The notes beneath the pieces were generated by a model. The model searched no databases, was not told the DNA's origin, and was given only the letters and a program-made list of their open reading frames with translations. A stretch of DNA of 17,157 nt from JANPLN01 sp041736155 (GTDB taxonomy: Bacteria; Bdellovibrionota; Bdellovibrionia; Bdellovibrionales; JAGQZY01). The DNA is taken from assembly GCA_041736155.1 (NCBI GenBank), contig JBGSUL010000024.1, positions 1-17,157 on the forward strand. Reading direction: 5' to 3'. Shown one piece after another: positions 1 through 6,760 of the stretch; within the stretch, counting starts at the first letter, position 1; each line of letters opens with the position of its first letter. The position numbers and the translations under genes were made by a program.

Positions 1-40
1 GTTTTACCTCGTCGCTGAATTTTCTCTTTGGCTTTCCCAT
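1..40 (-). CDS. IS3-type transposase OrfA, N-terminal fragment (cut by window edge)
   Basis: Thirteen codons are visible, reading M-G-K-P-K-R-K-F-S-D-E-V-K, followed by one more base. The pattern of basic residues followed by [RK]-F-[ST]-x-E is the usual opening of IS3-family OrfA proteins, just ahead of their helix-turn-helix. The start is supported by GGAG and AGGA Shine-Dalgarno-like bases 5-13 nt upstream. In the intact element OrfA would be fused to an OrfB DDE integrase by frameshifting, which cannot be seen here. Family assignment rests on these few residues, and another HTH-type transposase remains possible. Confidence 0.45.
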   Translation of the reverse strand, partial: MGKPKRKFSDEVK

Positions 41-120
41 TTCCTGACTCCTAAATGCTCTGAATATAGAGCAGCTTGGGCCAGCCCGCTATTGTAACTT
101 CTTCACCGTGTTAGACTCCA
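1..120 (-). mobile_element. End of an insertion sequence, probably IS3 family
   Basis: On the minus strand a transposase-like reading frame starts at 40. It is preceded by about 80 nt of leader that ends at a TGGAGTCTAA terminus (position 120 inward), only 3 bp from the stop codon of the neighbouring gene. A TG-starting terminus with a short leader before orfA is typical of IS3-family elements. The leader holds a small hairpin (GCTCT 57-61 with AGAGC 68-72). The exact IS edge is inferred, because the other end and any target duplication lie outside the window. Confidence 0.45.
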
Positions 121-123
121 GCT

Positions 124-1248
124 TTACGCCCGCAGTCCAGAGGATTCTATTTCTGAATCGTCGTTTAAAGTTCGAGGACAGTTCTTTAAAGCGAAGTTAA
201 ATCCAACAGAGTGCTGTTCCGTAGTCCATTTCAGATCTATAGACCACGTTAGGAGGCGATGTCGTAGAGAAGAACATCGGCTTTCGGTGAGGTTTTGTGG
301 GCACTTTAAGGACTTCATATTAGCTTGATCCTGAAGGAAAGAGTTTAACTGACCACTCACTTTTCCTTTTAGACATTGCTCTCGAATTTGTTTATCACTT
401 GCTAAATAAAGATACGCATCTATATGTGATACAAGTATTTCAATTTTATTTTTAAAATTTCCTGAGTGAAAATTAAATTTTTCAGACATATCTTTCCAAA
501 ATGAACTCTTTTCTCCATTTATTGAGCAATCTAGAAGTTTACTACGATTGCTTTCGTTAAAGATACCACTGTTGATTGCTTCGCAAAGTCTGCCAGATCT
601 GTACCCAGAGGCAGCAGTTGTTGTGATAGTCTTTGCCATTACCTCTGGTACATTTCTCCTGAGCAATAGACAGCTTGTGAAAGCTGATCCGATTATATGA
701 TAATATTTTGCTTTGAGGTGTATGTTCTCGCTTCCAAGATCTCCTTGTGTCCCTATAATCTCTTTTTTTAGATTTTCGCTTATATCTATTCCTTCACCTA
801 ACGATTCTGGCCGATACATTTTGGAGTCATTGTTAGGGCAGCTAATAAATTTCTCATCATTCTGAGCCTTATCATCATGTCCACAAATTCCGATAAGCAT
901 AAAAGCCAGTTGTTTATCACCATTTGAGTACTCCAATGCCTTATTCCACAAAAATCCGCGCTCCGAGGGTAGTGCTCTTGTTGACAAAGGAATTCCCTCT
1001 ATAGAAGGGATTTTATTATCATAGCTTTTAATGTTAGAATAAAATTTCTTAGAAAGTTGAAGGAGACATTTATTTCTAGATAGTTGGTTGTCAAAATATC
1101 CAGCTAAACCGAAGTTCGCAGTAGCTGTAATGGTTGTACCTAGCGCATTTTTATATTCATTTATACCTGTTTGTTGGTTTTCTGAAAGTAATAAATATAA
1201 TGGATTTTGAGCTACTGAAAATTCGAAAAGAAAAAGCAATAGAAACAT
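124..1248 (-). CDS. Exported Cys-rich protein of unknown function
   Basis: A 374-residue protein I do not recognise. It opens with a short hydrophobic stretch (residues 2-12, rich in Leu and Phe but with an unusual Glu9 inside it) followed by S-V-A-Q, which fits a signal peptidase I site after Ala13. The mature part is polar, has no other clear membrane segment, and contains ten cysteines, an even number that would suit disulfides in the periplasm or outside the cell. The coding sequence is AT-rich compared with the mur genes. ATG 1248 is the first start in the open frame and sits about 28 nt after a plausible promoter, but there is no good Shine-Dalgarno sequence. The stop codon is 3 bp from the inferred IS edge, so the gene looks complete, although the insertion may have removed its terminator. 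Function unknown. Confidence 0.7.
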   Translation of the reverse strand: MFLLLFLFEFSVAQNPLYLLLSENQQTGINEYKNALGTTITATANFGLAGYFDNQLSRNKCLLQLSKKFYSNIKSYDNKIPSIEGIPLSTRALPSERGFLWNKALEYSNGDKQLAFMLIGICGHDDKAQNDEKFISCPNNDSKMYRPESLGEGIDISENLKKEIIGTQGDLGSENIHLKAKYYHIIGSAFTSCLLLRRNVPEVMAKTITTTAASGYRSGRLCEAINSGIFNESNRSKLLDCSINGEKSSFWKDMSEKFNFHSGNFKNKIEILVSHIDAYLYLASDKQIREQCLKGKVSGQLNSFLQDQANMKSLKCPQNLTESRCSSLRHRLLTWSIDLKWTTEQHSVGFNFALKNCPRTLNDDSEIESSGLRA

Positions 1249-1281
1249 ACTTACAAAGTATATTCTGATTTTAAAAAAGAC

Positions 1282-1311
1282 AGTATAATACGTAGAGCTT
1301 ATTGGTCTAAA
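1282..1311 (-). promoter_or_regulatory. Candidate sigma70-type promoter for the exported protein gene
   Basis: On the minus strand TTTAGA (1311-1306) and TATACT (1287-1282) are separated by 18 bp, matching the -35 and -10 consensus at 4/6 and 5/6. Transcription would start near 1275 and leave a leader of about 28 nt before ATG 1248. Found by eye only. Confidence 0.35.
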
Positions 1312-1817
1312 GCCTTGTACTTATGACGTGGATACAATCAGCGATTGACAACTTAGTACATAAATGGAAAAACCCAAGATATCCCATACTCTAAGTGAAA
1401 TAACCCCAGAACTAAACACCTGGCCTGCCTATGCAATAAGTGCCATTCTTTCAGGGCATCAACCACACCTTTATGCAGCCAAAATATATGGAAGATACGG
1501 AAAAGATCGTTTATTGGTGCTACGAACAAAGTAAAAATCAATTTCACTGCCGCAGCGATAGTACAAGTTCTGTCTAAGTTTCAGAAAATCCGGTGTCAAT
1601 TTCGAAAAAATATTTGACCACTCTTTTGGCTTCTTTATTCGACCTATAAGAAACTCTTTAGGTATCACCTTACCCGCTCCCCGCATTAAAAAAATTCCAC
1701 CAGAGAATACTCATTCCGTGCGTGTAATGGTCTTTTTCGGGTAGTTTATAAAAACGGTCCGGATTATAAAATTTGCGAAAATTTGGCTAATAAAACTCAT
1801 GTTATCTTTTTATTTTT
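1312..1817. other. Intergenic stretch with only weak small ORFs
   Basis: No gene is convincing in these roughly 500 bases. Three short frames exist: a plus-strand ATG frame of 56 codons at 1364-1534, a minus frame of 71 codons at 1471-1686, and a minus frame of 64 codons at 1353-1547 that overlaps it in another phase. None has a clear ribosome binding site or a family I recognise. The two minus frames abut in different phases, which would fit a decayed gene broken by a frameshift, but this is speculation. A TTGACA hexamer at 1345-1350 has no matching -10. Confidence 0.4.
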
Positions 1818-1823
1818 AGGAGG
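1818..1823 (+). promoter_or_regulatory. Strong Shine-Dalgarno that fixes the HNH gene start
   Basis: AGGAGG sits 4 nt ahead of ATG 1828. The in-frame ATG at 1783 has no such site, and the 15 residues it would add are not conserved-looking, so 1828 is preferred. Confidence 0.8.
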
Positions 1824-1827
1824 ATCT

Positions 1828-2871
1828 ATGCGCCAACAAACTCTCACTGATTTAAATTTTAACTCTCTCTCTAATGCAAATCTCGTATCTTGTTTTAAAA
1901 ACTTCGTCTTGAGCGAACGTAAAATCACTCGCCAAGTTCTGGAATGCATTGCGGAGATAGACCGACGGAAGTTGTATATCGAAAATAATCACACCAGTCT
2001 CTTTGACTTTTTGGTCAAAGACTTTGGTTACAGTCCTGGAGCCGCTATGCGTAGAATCGATGGCGCAAGGTTGCTTAGGGAGTTGCCGGAAGTGGCCGAA
2101 AAGTTCGAAAACGGCTCGCTCACCCTATCCCAAGCAACGCAAGTTCAGCGCGCTTCTCGGGAACTTAAAAAAACGAAAAACGAGTTTATAACTTCTGATC
2201 AAAAACGGGATCTTGTTTTACAAATTGAGAACTCAAGTCAAAAAGAAACCGAACAAACCATCGCAGCGGCCTTGGATTTACCAATCGCCCCGACTCAAAA
2301 AGAAGTCTTACATAAGAACCAATCCGTAACACTCACCGTTACCTTCACGCCAGAACAAATGCAAATACTGGAACAAGTACAAAACATGGTTTCACACAGT
2401 GTTCCGAATAAAAACTGGGCCGATGTTTTTACCTATTTAGCTAAAAAAGAGGTAGCTCGTCGTACGAACGTCCGCTCACCAAAGAACATTACTGTTTTAC
2501 AATCGTCTTTAAAACCCATCGCTGCCGCTACGACATTAGAAAGTCGGGTCGAAACAAAGAGGATCGAAGAAAGCGGGTCCAACCATAGCGCTACTTGTTC
2601 CGCCAAAAAAATGGTGAGAGCGGATCACCTAAAAACTTATTCTCAGCAAGTGTTTTTCCAGCGTCCCACTATACCTGCAAAAACACGGAAAAAGTTGCTG
2701 AATCCAACTGCCAGCTGTGAACATCGGTATTCCAATGGAAAAAGATGTGCCAACACAAAGTTTTTACAAGTTGATCATATTAAAAGCTGGAGTCGCGGCG
2801 GAACGCACGATCCGAAAAATCTGCAAGTTTTGTGCGGTGTTCACAACCGACTTAAATACCTGCAAGAATAA
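1828..2871 (+). CDS. HNH endonuclease family protein
   Basis: A 347-residue protein with a C-terminal HNH nuclease domain at about residues 290-347. The motif is clear: a zinc-type scaffold of Cys297, Cys307 and Cys336 with His339, the catalytic Asp316-His317 in Q-V-D-H-I, Asn331 in N-L-Q-V-L-C, and the following G-V-H-N. Such domains bind a metal ion and nick or cut DNA. The N-terminal 1-200 is helical and charged, resembling the DUF222-like or coiled regions often found ahead of HNH domains in mobile or multicopy genes. No methylase, integrase or phage packaging gene is adjacent, so a restriction or phage role cannot be assigned. It may be a selfish (homing-like) or host DNA-processing enzyme. 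The last codons are followed at once by AT-rich sequence with no obvious terminator. Confidence 0.85.
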   Translation: MRQQTLTDLNFNSLSNANLVSCFKNFVLSERKITRQVLECIAEIDRRKLYIENNHTSLFDFLVKDFGYSPGAAMRRIDGARLLRELPEVAEKFENGSLTLSQATQVQRASRELKKTKNEFITSDQKRDLVLQIENSSQKETEQTIAAALDLPIAPTQKEVLHKNQSVTLTVTFTPEQMQILEQVQNMVSHSVPNKNWADVFTYLAKKEVARRTNVRSPKNITVLQSSLKPIAAATTLESRVETKRIEESGSNHSATCSAKKMVRADHLKTYSQQVFFQRPTIPAKTRKKLLNPTASCEHRYSNGKRCANTKFLQVDHIKSWSRGGTHDPKNLQVLCGVHNRLKYLQE

Positions 2872-2944
2872 AAAATTGTTGGTTGGAAGACAGTTTAAAC
2901 GCAGTTAAACGATAGCAACAACCAGTCGTTCGGCTCAGTCTTTC

Positions 2945-2959
2945 ACTGCCGCTACGGCA
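2945..2959 (+). repeat. Left copy of a 15-nt inverted repeat flanking the SLT gene pair
   Basis: The sequence ACTGCCGCTACGGCA is itself a small palindrome (GCCG-CTA-CGGC). Its reverse complement recurs at 4343-4357 with one mismatch (14/15). The two copies bracket the two-gene unit 3062-4320. Confidence 0.5.
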
Positions 2960-3061
2960 CGGTCTAGGTATTAAAATCTGGGCGTAAGATTTGAAACTGC
3001 ACTTTGTTTGAGATTGACTGCCCTGGTCAATAATTTAAAAGTAAAGATAGCTGGAGGAGTG

Positions 3062-3799
3062 ATGGCGGCAATAAAGAAAACTGTATCACAAAAGAAGAAA
3101 TCTCATTCTTGGAGAATGTGTCCCCAAGGAGAGCATTGGGTTTCAGACCATCCCTTACGAGTTCCCATCAGCGAAAAAAATCCCTCAGGAATAACTATTC
3201 GCGATGGACATTGCCATGGAAATAGGTCAAAAAAAGATCAAATTTATCCCGATGAAATTCATAAGATTTCTGAAAAGTATTTTGGCCGAGTCAAAAAGCT
3301 ACCTACACCCGATAAATTAGATCGTCCGAACGGAAATGATTATGACAAAATTATTGCTGGTTGGACTAAATACTGGAATGAAATCTTAGAACCAAAAATT
3401 TCCCTAGATCCCAATCTCGTGAAAACACTCATTCGGACAGAATCTGATTTCAAAGAAAAATCGAAAGTACTAGCGAGAAAAGGCAACTGGGCCCATGGAC
3501 TCATGCAGGTCACTGATGAAACAATTGAAATCCTTAAAAATGAGAAAGGTGAATTGAAGGATTTTTTGATCAACATCGATCAAAAAGAAGCTGTGGAACC
3601 TAACTTGAATATATGCGCTGGAATTAGATGGTTATTTCATAAAAAGTACCTTTTGGAGAATAAATTAAAGCGAAATGTGTCATGGGAAGAAGCCGCCATG
3701 GAATACAAATCGTACACTACTGGACTGAAAAAAGGAGAAAAGAACGCGATCGAGCAGCGAGATAAATTTCTTGAAATTTATAAGAGGCTTAAGAAATGA
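3062..3799 (+). CDS. SLT-type lytic transglycosylase/lysozyme-like protein without signal peptide
   Basis: A 245-residue protein. Residues 115-240 look like a lysozyme-fold SLT domain. They contain I-R-T-E-S-D-F with the presumed catalytic Glu127, then A-H-G-L-M-Q-V at 144-150, and N-I-C-A-G-I-R-W-L at 183-191, matching the E-S, G-L-M-Q and N-x-x-A-G motifs of goose-type/Slt enzymes that cleave the MurNAc-GlcNAc bond of peptidoglycan. Residues 17-54 form a Cys/His-rich block (Cys20, His25, His30, His50, Cys51, His52) that could bind metal. I do not recognise this block. There is no signal peptide or membrane segment, although the substrate is outside the cytoplasm, so another export route or a cytoplasmic resting state is implied. 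The ATG at 3062 follows GGAGGAG (3053-3059); the upstream TTG in frame is less likely. The stop overlaps the next gene by 4 nt (ATGA), so the two are translationally coupled. Confidence 0.75.
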   Translation: MAAIKKTVSQKKKSHSWRMCPQGEHWVSDHPLRVPISEKNPSGITIRDGHCHGNRSKKDQIYPDEIHKISEKYFGRVKKLPTPDKLDRPNGNDYDKIIAGWTKYWNEILEPKISLDPNLVKTLIRTESDFKEKSKVLARKGNWAHGLMQVTDETIEILKNEKGELKDFLINIDQKEAVEPNLNICAGIRWLFHKKYLLENKLKRNVSWEEAAMEYKSYTTGLKKGEKNAIEQRDKFLEIYKRLKK

Positions 3800-4320
3800 G
3801 AAAGTTAGCTGCAGTTTTTTTGATATTCATGGTTACAATGGTTTTTTTCTACCAAGGCGACTTAACGGATTTTTTTTATAAACAACGCCATCCAGGACTT
3901 ATAAACTACGACCACGGGATACTATCGATTGAAGATCTCAATAAAGCAGACAAAAACTCTTTTCCCGCGAAGCCCTTTAAAGGCACTGAAACAGGATACC
4001 CCTACTGGCAGTGTTTCCATAAAAATTATTTGAAAATAGAGTGTCACTATGAGGAGCCACTTGATAAGCAGGGTTCCTCGTTAGCCATTGATATCGAAAC
4101 CGAATCAGAGATTCATTCCTATAGCCTTAATCATGCAATTTCTGGGGAAGTTTGTGATGATCTAGTGGCGAATATCAATCGTGTTTTAAAAAGTGAAAAC
4201 TATTTTTGCATTAACGGCATTCATGGCACTTTAGATCGCACTGGAAAAAAACGCGAATATTCTTGGTCATTTTATCGACTAAAAACCAAAGACGGGTATG
4301 CTCATTACTTTTTCGATTGA
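3796..4320 (+). CDS. Membrane-anchored small protein coupled to the SLT gene
   Basis: A 174-residue protein I do not recognise. Residues 4-19 form a single hydrophobic segment after M-R-K, which fits a signal anchor or signal peptide. The rest (20-174) is polar with four cysteines (73, 83, 120, 138) and would lie in the periplasm. Translation starts at ATG 3796 inside the stop of the SLT gene, with AAGAGG about 8 nt upstream. Coupling to a peptidoglycan-hydrolase-like protein, together with the periplasmic location, suggests a partner, chaperone, inhibitor or immunity protein for it. This is inferred from arrangement only. The gene ends convergent to murB with 41 bp between the stop codons. 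Confidence 0.65.
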   Translation: MRKLAAVFLIFMVTMVFFYQGDLTDFFYKQRHPGLINYDHGILSIEDLNKADKNSFPAKPFKGTETGYPYWQCFHKNYLKIECHYEEPLDKQGSSLAIDIETESEIHSYSLNHAISGEVCDDLVANINRVLKSENYFCINGIHGTLDRTGKKREYSWSFYRLKTKDGYAHYFFD

Positions 4321-4342
4321 TAACTAACTTCAAATACGCTGA

Positions 4343-4357
4343 TGCCGTAGCGGTAGT
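4343..4357 (-). repeat. Right copy of the 15-nt inverted repeat flanking the SLT gene pair
   Basis: Reverse complement of 2945-2959 with 14 of 15 bases identical. It lies between the convergent stops of the membrane protein gene and murB. Confidence 0.5.
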
Positions 4358-4366
4358 AAGACTACC
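4352..4366. terminator. Small hairpin at the convergent gene ends (possible weak terminator)
   Basis: GGTAGT (4352-4357) and ACTACC (4361-4366) form a perfect 6-bp stem with a 3-nt loop that overlaps the murB stop codon. Neither strand has a proper U-tract, so intrinsic termination is uncertain. It is the only stem seen between the convergent genes. Confidence 0.3.
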
Positions 4367-5258
4367 TACGACCTAAAAAGACATACTCAGTTTCGAGCAC
4401 AATGCCGGTTTTGTCTCGCACGGTCTTTTGTACGTGGGTGCGTACGCTCTCGATATCCTGCGCGGTAGCTCCACCGGTGTTGATGATAAAATTAGCGTGT
4501 TTTTCGGAGACTTGTGCACCGCCAATTTGGAAACCCTTCAATCCACACTCTTCGATCAAACGGCCCGATTTATTCCCGGGTGGATTTTTAAAAACTGAAC
4601 CACAGCTTGGCCACTGTAGCGGCTGCGTGGACATGCGGCGCTTGTTGCCCTCTTGCAATCGCTTTAGAACCGTATCGTCGGGGGTCTCTTGCCAGACAAT
4701 GCCCACACGGGTGATCACACCTGGTTGCCAGCCGCTGCTTTTGCGGTACATCCATTGGATTTCGGATTTGGATTTTTTAACCAGAGGAAAATCTTTTTTG
4801 CTGAGATCGATCCACTCCACCCACTCGACAATCTCGTGGAACTCTTTGGGGGAGACATCATGTCCCACACCGGCGTTCATCACCACGCCGCCGCCCACAT
4901 CGCCGGGAAGGCCCGCAAGAAAAATGGCGGGACTCATGCGTGCTTTGACAAAAACCTTGAGAAGATCAGCCTTCGTGGCGCCCGCTTGGCAGTTGGCGCG
5001 GAATTGATTGTTTTCAATTTGTACATCTTCGATTTTATTCCAACGATTCATCAAGATAACAAGGCCTTCAATTCCCTGATCGCTCACAAGAACATTGCTC
5101 CCACCACTGAGAACCGTAATGGGATATTTTTTCTCCTGCGCCCACACACAAGCCGCACGGAAATCTTCCACGGACTCCGGCATCACCGCCCAATCGGCAG
5201 CGCCGCCCACTTTCCAGGAAGTTAACTCAGCCAGTTTGTAGTCTTTTAAAAATTCCAT
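4362..5258 (-). CDS. murB: UDP-N-acetylenolpyruvoylglucosamine reductase MurB
   Basis: This cytoplasmic flavoenzyme uses NADPH to reduce UDP-GlcNAc-enolpyruvate to UDP-MurNAc. The 298-residue chain shows the FAD-binding part with L-S-G-G-S-N-V-L-V-S-D at 50-60 and G-L-P-G-D-V-G-G at 117-124 (a variant of G-I-P-G-T-V-G-G). The C-terminal substrate domain carries C-G-S-V-F-K-N-P (proton donor Ser221), Y-R at 171-172, and a terminal L-E-T-E with presumed catalytic Glu289. The length and the compact C-terminus fit type II MurB proteins. I chose ATG 5258 because GAGAGGG lies about 10 nt upstream; the TTG three codons earlier would sit right on that site. It is the last gene of the mur run and is separated from murC by a long hairpin element of about 140 bp. 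Confidence 0.95.
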   Translation of the reverse strand: MEFLKDYKLAELTSWKVGGAADWAVMPESVEDFRAACVWAQEKKYPITVLSGGSNVLVSDQGIEGLVILMNRWNKIEDVQIENNQFRANCQAGATKADLLKVFVKARMSPAIFLAGLPGDVGGGVVMNAGVGHDVSPKEFHEIVEWVEWIDLSKKDFPLVKKSKSEIQWMYRKSSGWQPGVITRVGIVWQETPDDTVLKRLQEGNKRRMSTQPLQWPSCGSVFKNPPGNKSGRLIEECGLKGFQIGGAQVSEKHANFIINTGGATAQDIESVRTHVQKTVRDKTGIVLETEYVFLGRR

Positions 5259-5286
5259 TCTAAGCAAACCCTCTCACATCTTTAGC

Positions 5287-5429
5287 ATAAGGAGTGTTTG
5301 AATTTACATTTGCAGATTGCTCTTTTTTGGATCCTTTCACAAACAGGATGTTTCGTATTGTGAACGAGTCCATGGATGGACGCGTCCAAAAAAGAGCAAT
5401 CTGCAAATTTAAATTCAAACACTCCCTAT
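5287..5429. repeat. Long inverted repeat with two inner hairpins between murC and murB
   Basis: Arms 5287-5331 and 5385-5429 pair over about 43 of 45 positions (mismatches at 5290/5426 and near 5306/5410), enclosing 53 nt. The enclosed part holds two more stems. One is GTCCAT-GG-ATGGAC (5369-5382), overlapping the palindrome GGACGCGTCC (5378-5387). The other is TTCACAA with TTGTGAA (about 5336-5342 and 5358-5364), containing a nested AAACA/TGTTT option. As RNA this would be a three-way junction. On the transcribed strand it begins at the murC stop codon and ends about 15 nt before the murB Shine-Dalgarno. It has no U-run after the stem, so it is not a simple terminator. Confidence 0.9.
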
Positions 5430-6760
5430 AAAGTCTCGTAAAATTTATTAACGTCGCCGGCGCCAAAACACACCAGGACATCACCGGGCTGACACACCTT
5501 TTGTAAACGCTCTTTAGCTTGCGCAAAATTTCCCACGCACGTGCCGCGTCCTTGGCGAATCTCTGCAGCAAGCTTCTGGGACGTCACGCCTTCAATCGGC
5601 TTTTCTCCCGCCGGGTAAATATCCAAAAGCCAAACTTGCTCGGCCACATCAAACGATTCGATAAAATCGCTCCAGCACAGTTGAGTGCGCGTGTAACGGT
5701 GGGGCTGAAAAAGCACATAGATTTTTTGTTGAGGATATTTTTCGCGAAACGCTTGCAGAGTGGCTTTAACTTCTGTGGGGTGATGTCCGTAATCGTCGTA
5801 GACGAGCACGCTATTTTTTTCTCCGCGCAATTGAAAGCGACGGTCCACACCTTTAAATAATCCTGCCCCTTTTAAACAATCGTCCCACGGCACGCCGGCC
5901 AAGTGACTAGCGATCACTGCCGCTAAGGCATTGAGAGCATTGTGCCGACCCGACAGCTGCAACTTCATGGTGCCTAGGCTTTCGCCTTTTTGCGTGCGCA
6001 CTTCGTACTCGCCGTTTTGTCCACGAAGGTAGTAGTCGTTATTTTCTCCCATGCCGTAATAAATAATTTTCTTGGGGAAATCTTGGTAAATTTCGCGGAT
6101 GAGCGGGTCATCGCCACACACCACAGCGGCGCCGTAAAAAGGGACCTTCAAAGCAAAATCATAAAAGGCTTTTTTAAGAACGGCCATGGACTTGTAATAG
6201 TCGAGATGGTCATTGTCGATATTGGTGATAATGCAAATCTCGTAATTCAAGCGCGAAAAACTGCCATCGCTCTCGTCGGCCTCGGCGATCATCCAATCGC
6301 CTTTGCCTAACATGGCTGTGGATTGAATCAAACCCAGGCGTCCACCGACGGCAATGGTCGGCTCTTGTCCACCATAGACAAAAATCGACGACACAAAACT
6401 GGTCGTCGTGGTTTTACCGTGCGTTCCTGCAACGGCCAAGCCACGCTTGAGATTCATGATTTCTGCTAAAGCTTCGGCCCGTGGAATGCGCGGAATGGAG
6501 CGACGTTTGGCTTCCATCATCTCGGGATTATCTGCTTTGACCGCGCTGGAATACACCACCACATCGCACTCTCCTAAGTTTTCGGCGCGATGACCAAAAT
6601 AGATTTTAATGCCCATGGATTGCAAACGTTTGGTCTGATCATTCTCTTTCATATCAGTGCCCGATACAGTCGCTCCCATTTTTTGCAAGAGCTCCGCCAG
6701 GCCCGACATTCCAATGCCACCAATTCCTAAAAAATGAAAACGCGATTGTGCAAATTTCAC
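5426..6760 (-). CDS. murC: UDP-N-acetylmuramate:L-alanine ligase MurC
   Basis: This cytoplasmic ATP-dependent ligase adds L-Ala to UDP-MurNAc, the first amino acid of the stem peptide. The 444 residues show the N-terminal UDP-binding loop G-I-G-G-I-G-M-S-G (12-20), the ATP loop A-G-T-H-G-K-T-T-T-T (111-120), A-E-A-D-E-S-D-G-S-F for metal and substrate binding, N-I-D-N-D-H-L-D-Y-Y, and the C-terminal domain with D-D-Y-G-H-H-P-T-E and F-Q-P-H-R-Y-T-R. The chain is slightly short for the family but all domains are present. The start ATGA overlaps the murG stop by 4 nt, so the two are translationally coupled. The stop codon lies inside the outer edge of the long hairpin that precedes murB. Confidence 0.96.
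   Translation of the reverse strand: MKFAQSRFHFLGIGGIGMSGLAELLQKMGATVSGTDMKENDQTKRLQSMGIKIYFGHRAENLGECDVVVYSSAVKADNPEMMEAKRRSIPRIPRAEALAEIMNLKRGLAVAGTHGKTTTTSFVSSIFVYGGQEPTIAVGGRLGLIQSTAMLGKGDWMIAEADESDGSFSRLNYEICIITNIDNDHLDYYKSMAVLKKAFYDFALKVPFYGAAVVCGDDPLIREIYQDFPKKIIYYGMGENNDYYLRGQNGEYEVRTQKGESLGTMKLQLSGRHNALNALAAVIASHLAGVPWDDCLKGAGLFKGVDRRFQLRGEKNSVLVYDDYGHHPTEVKATLQAFREKYPQQKIYVLFQPHRYTRTQLCWSDFIESFDVAEQVWLLDIYPAGEKPIEGVTSQKLAAEIRQGRGTCVGNFAQAKERLQKVCQPGDVLVCFGAGDVNKFYETL

Noticed and set aside
1353..1686. Frameshifted toxin or transposase remnant on the minus strand
   Set aside because: Two abutting frames could be parts of one broken gene, but no motif supports any family, so only the ORFs are described.
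4402..5225. Two long plus-strand ORFs opposite murB
   Set aside because: They are antisense to a clear MurB and their translations look like shadow frames rich in Pro, His and Arg.
5287..5429. CRISPR or integron attC reading of the long inverted repeats
   Set aside because: There are no regularly spaced direct repeats, no cas or integrase genes, and no conserved attC core triplets at the arm ends.
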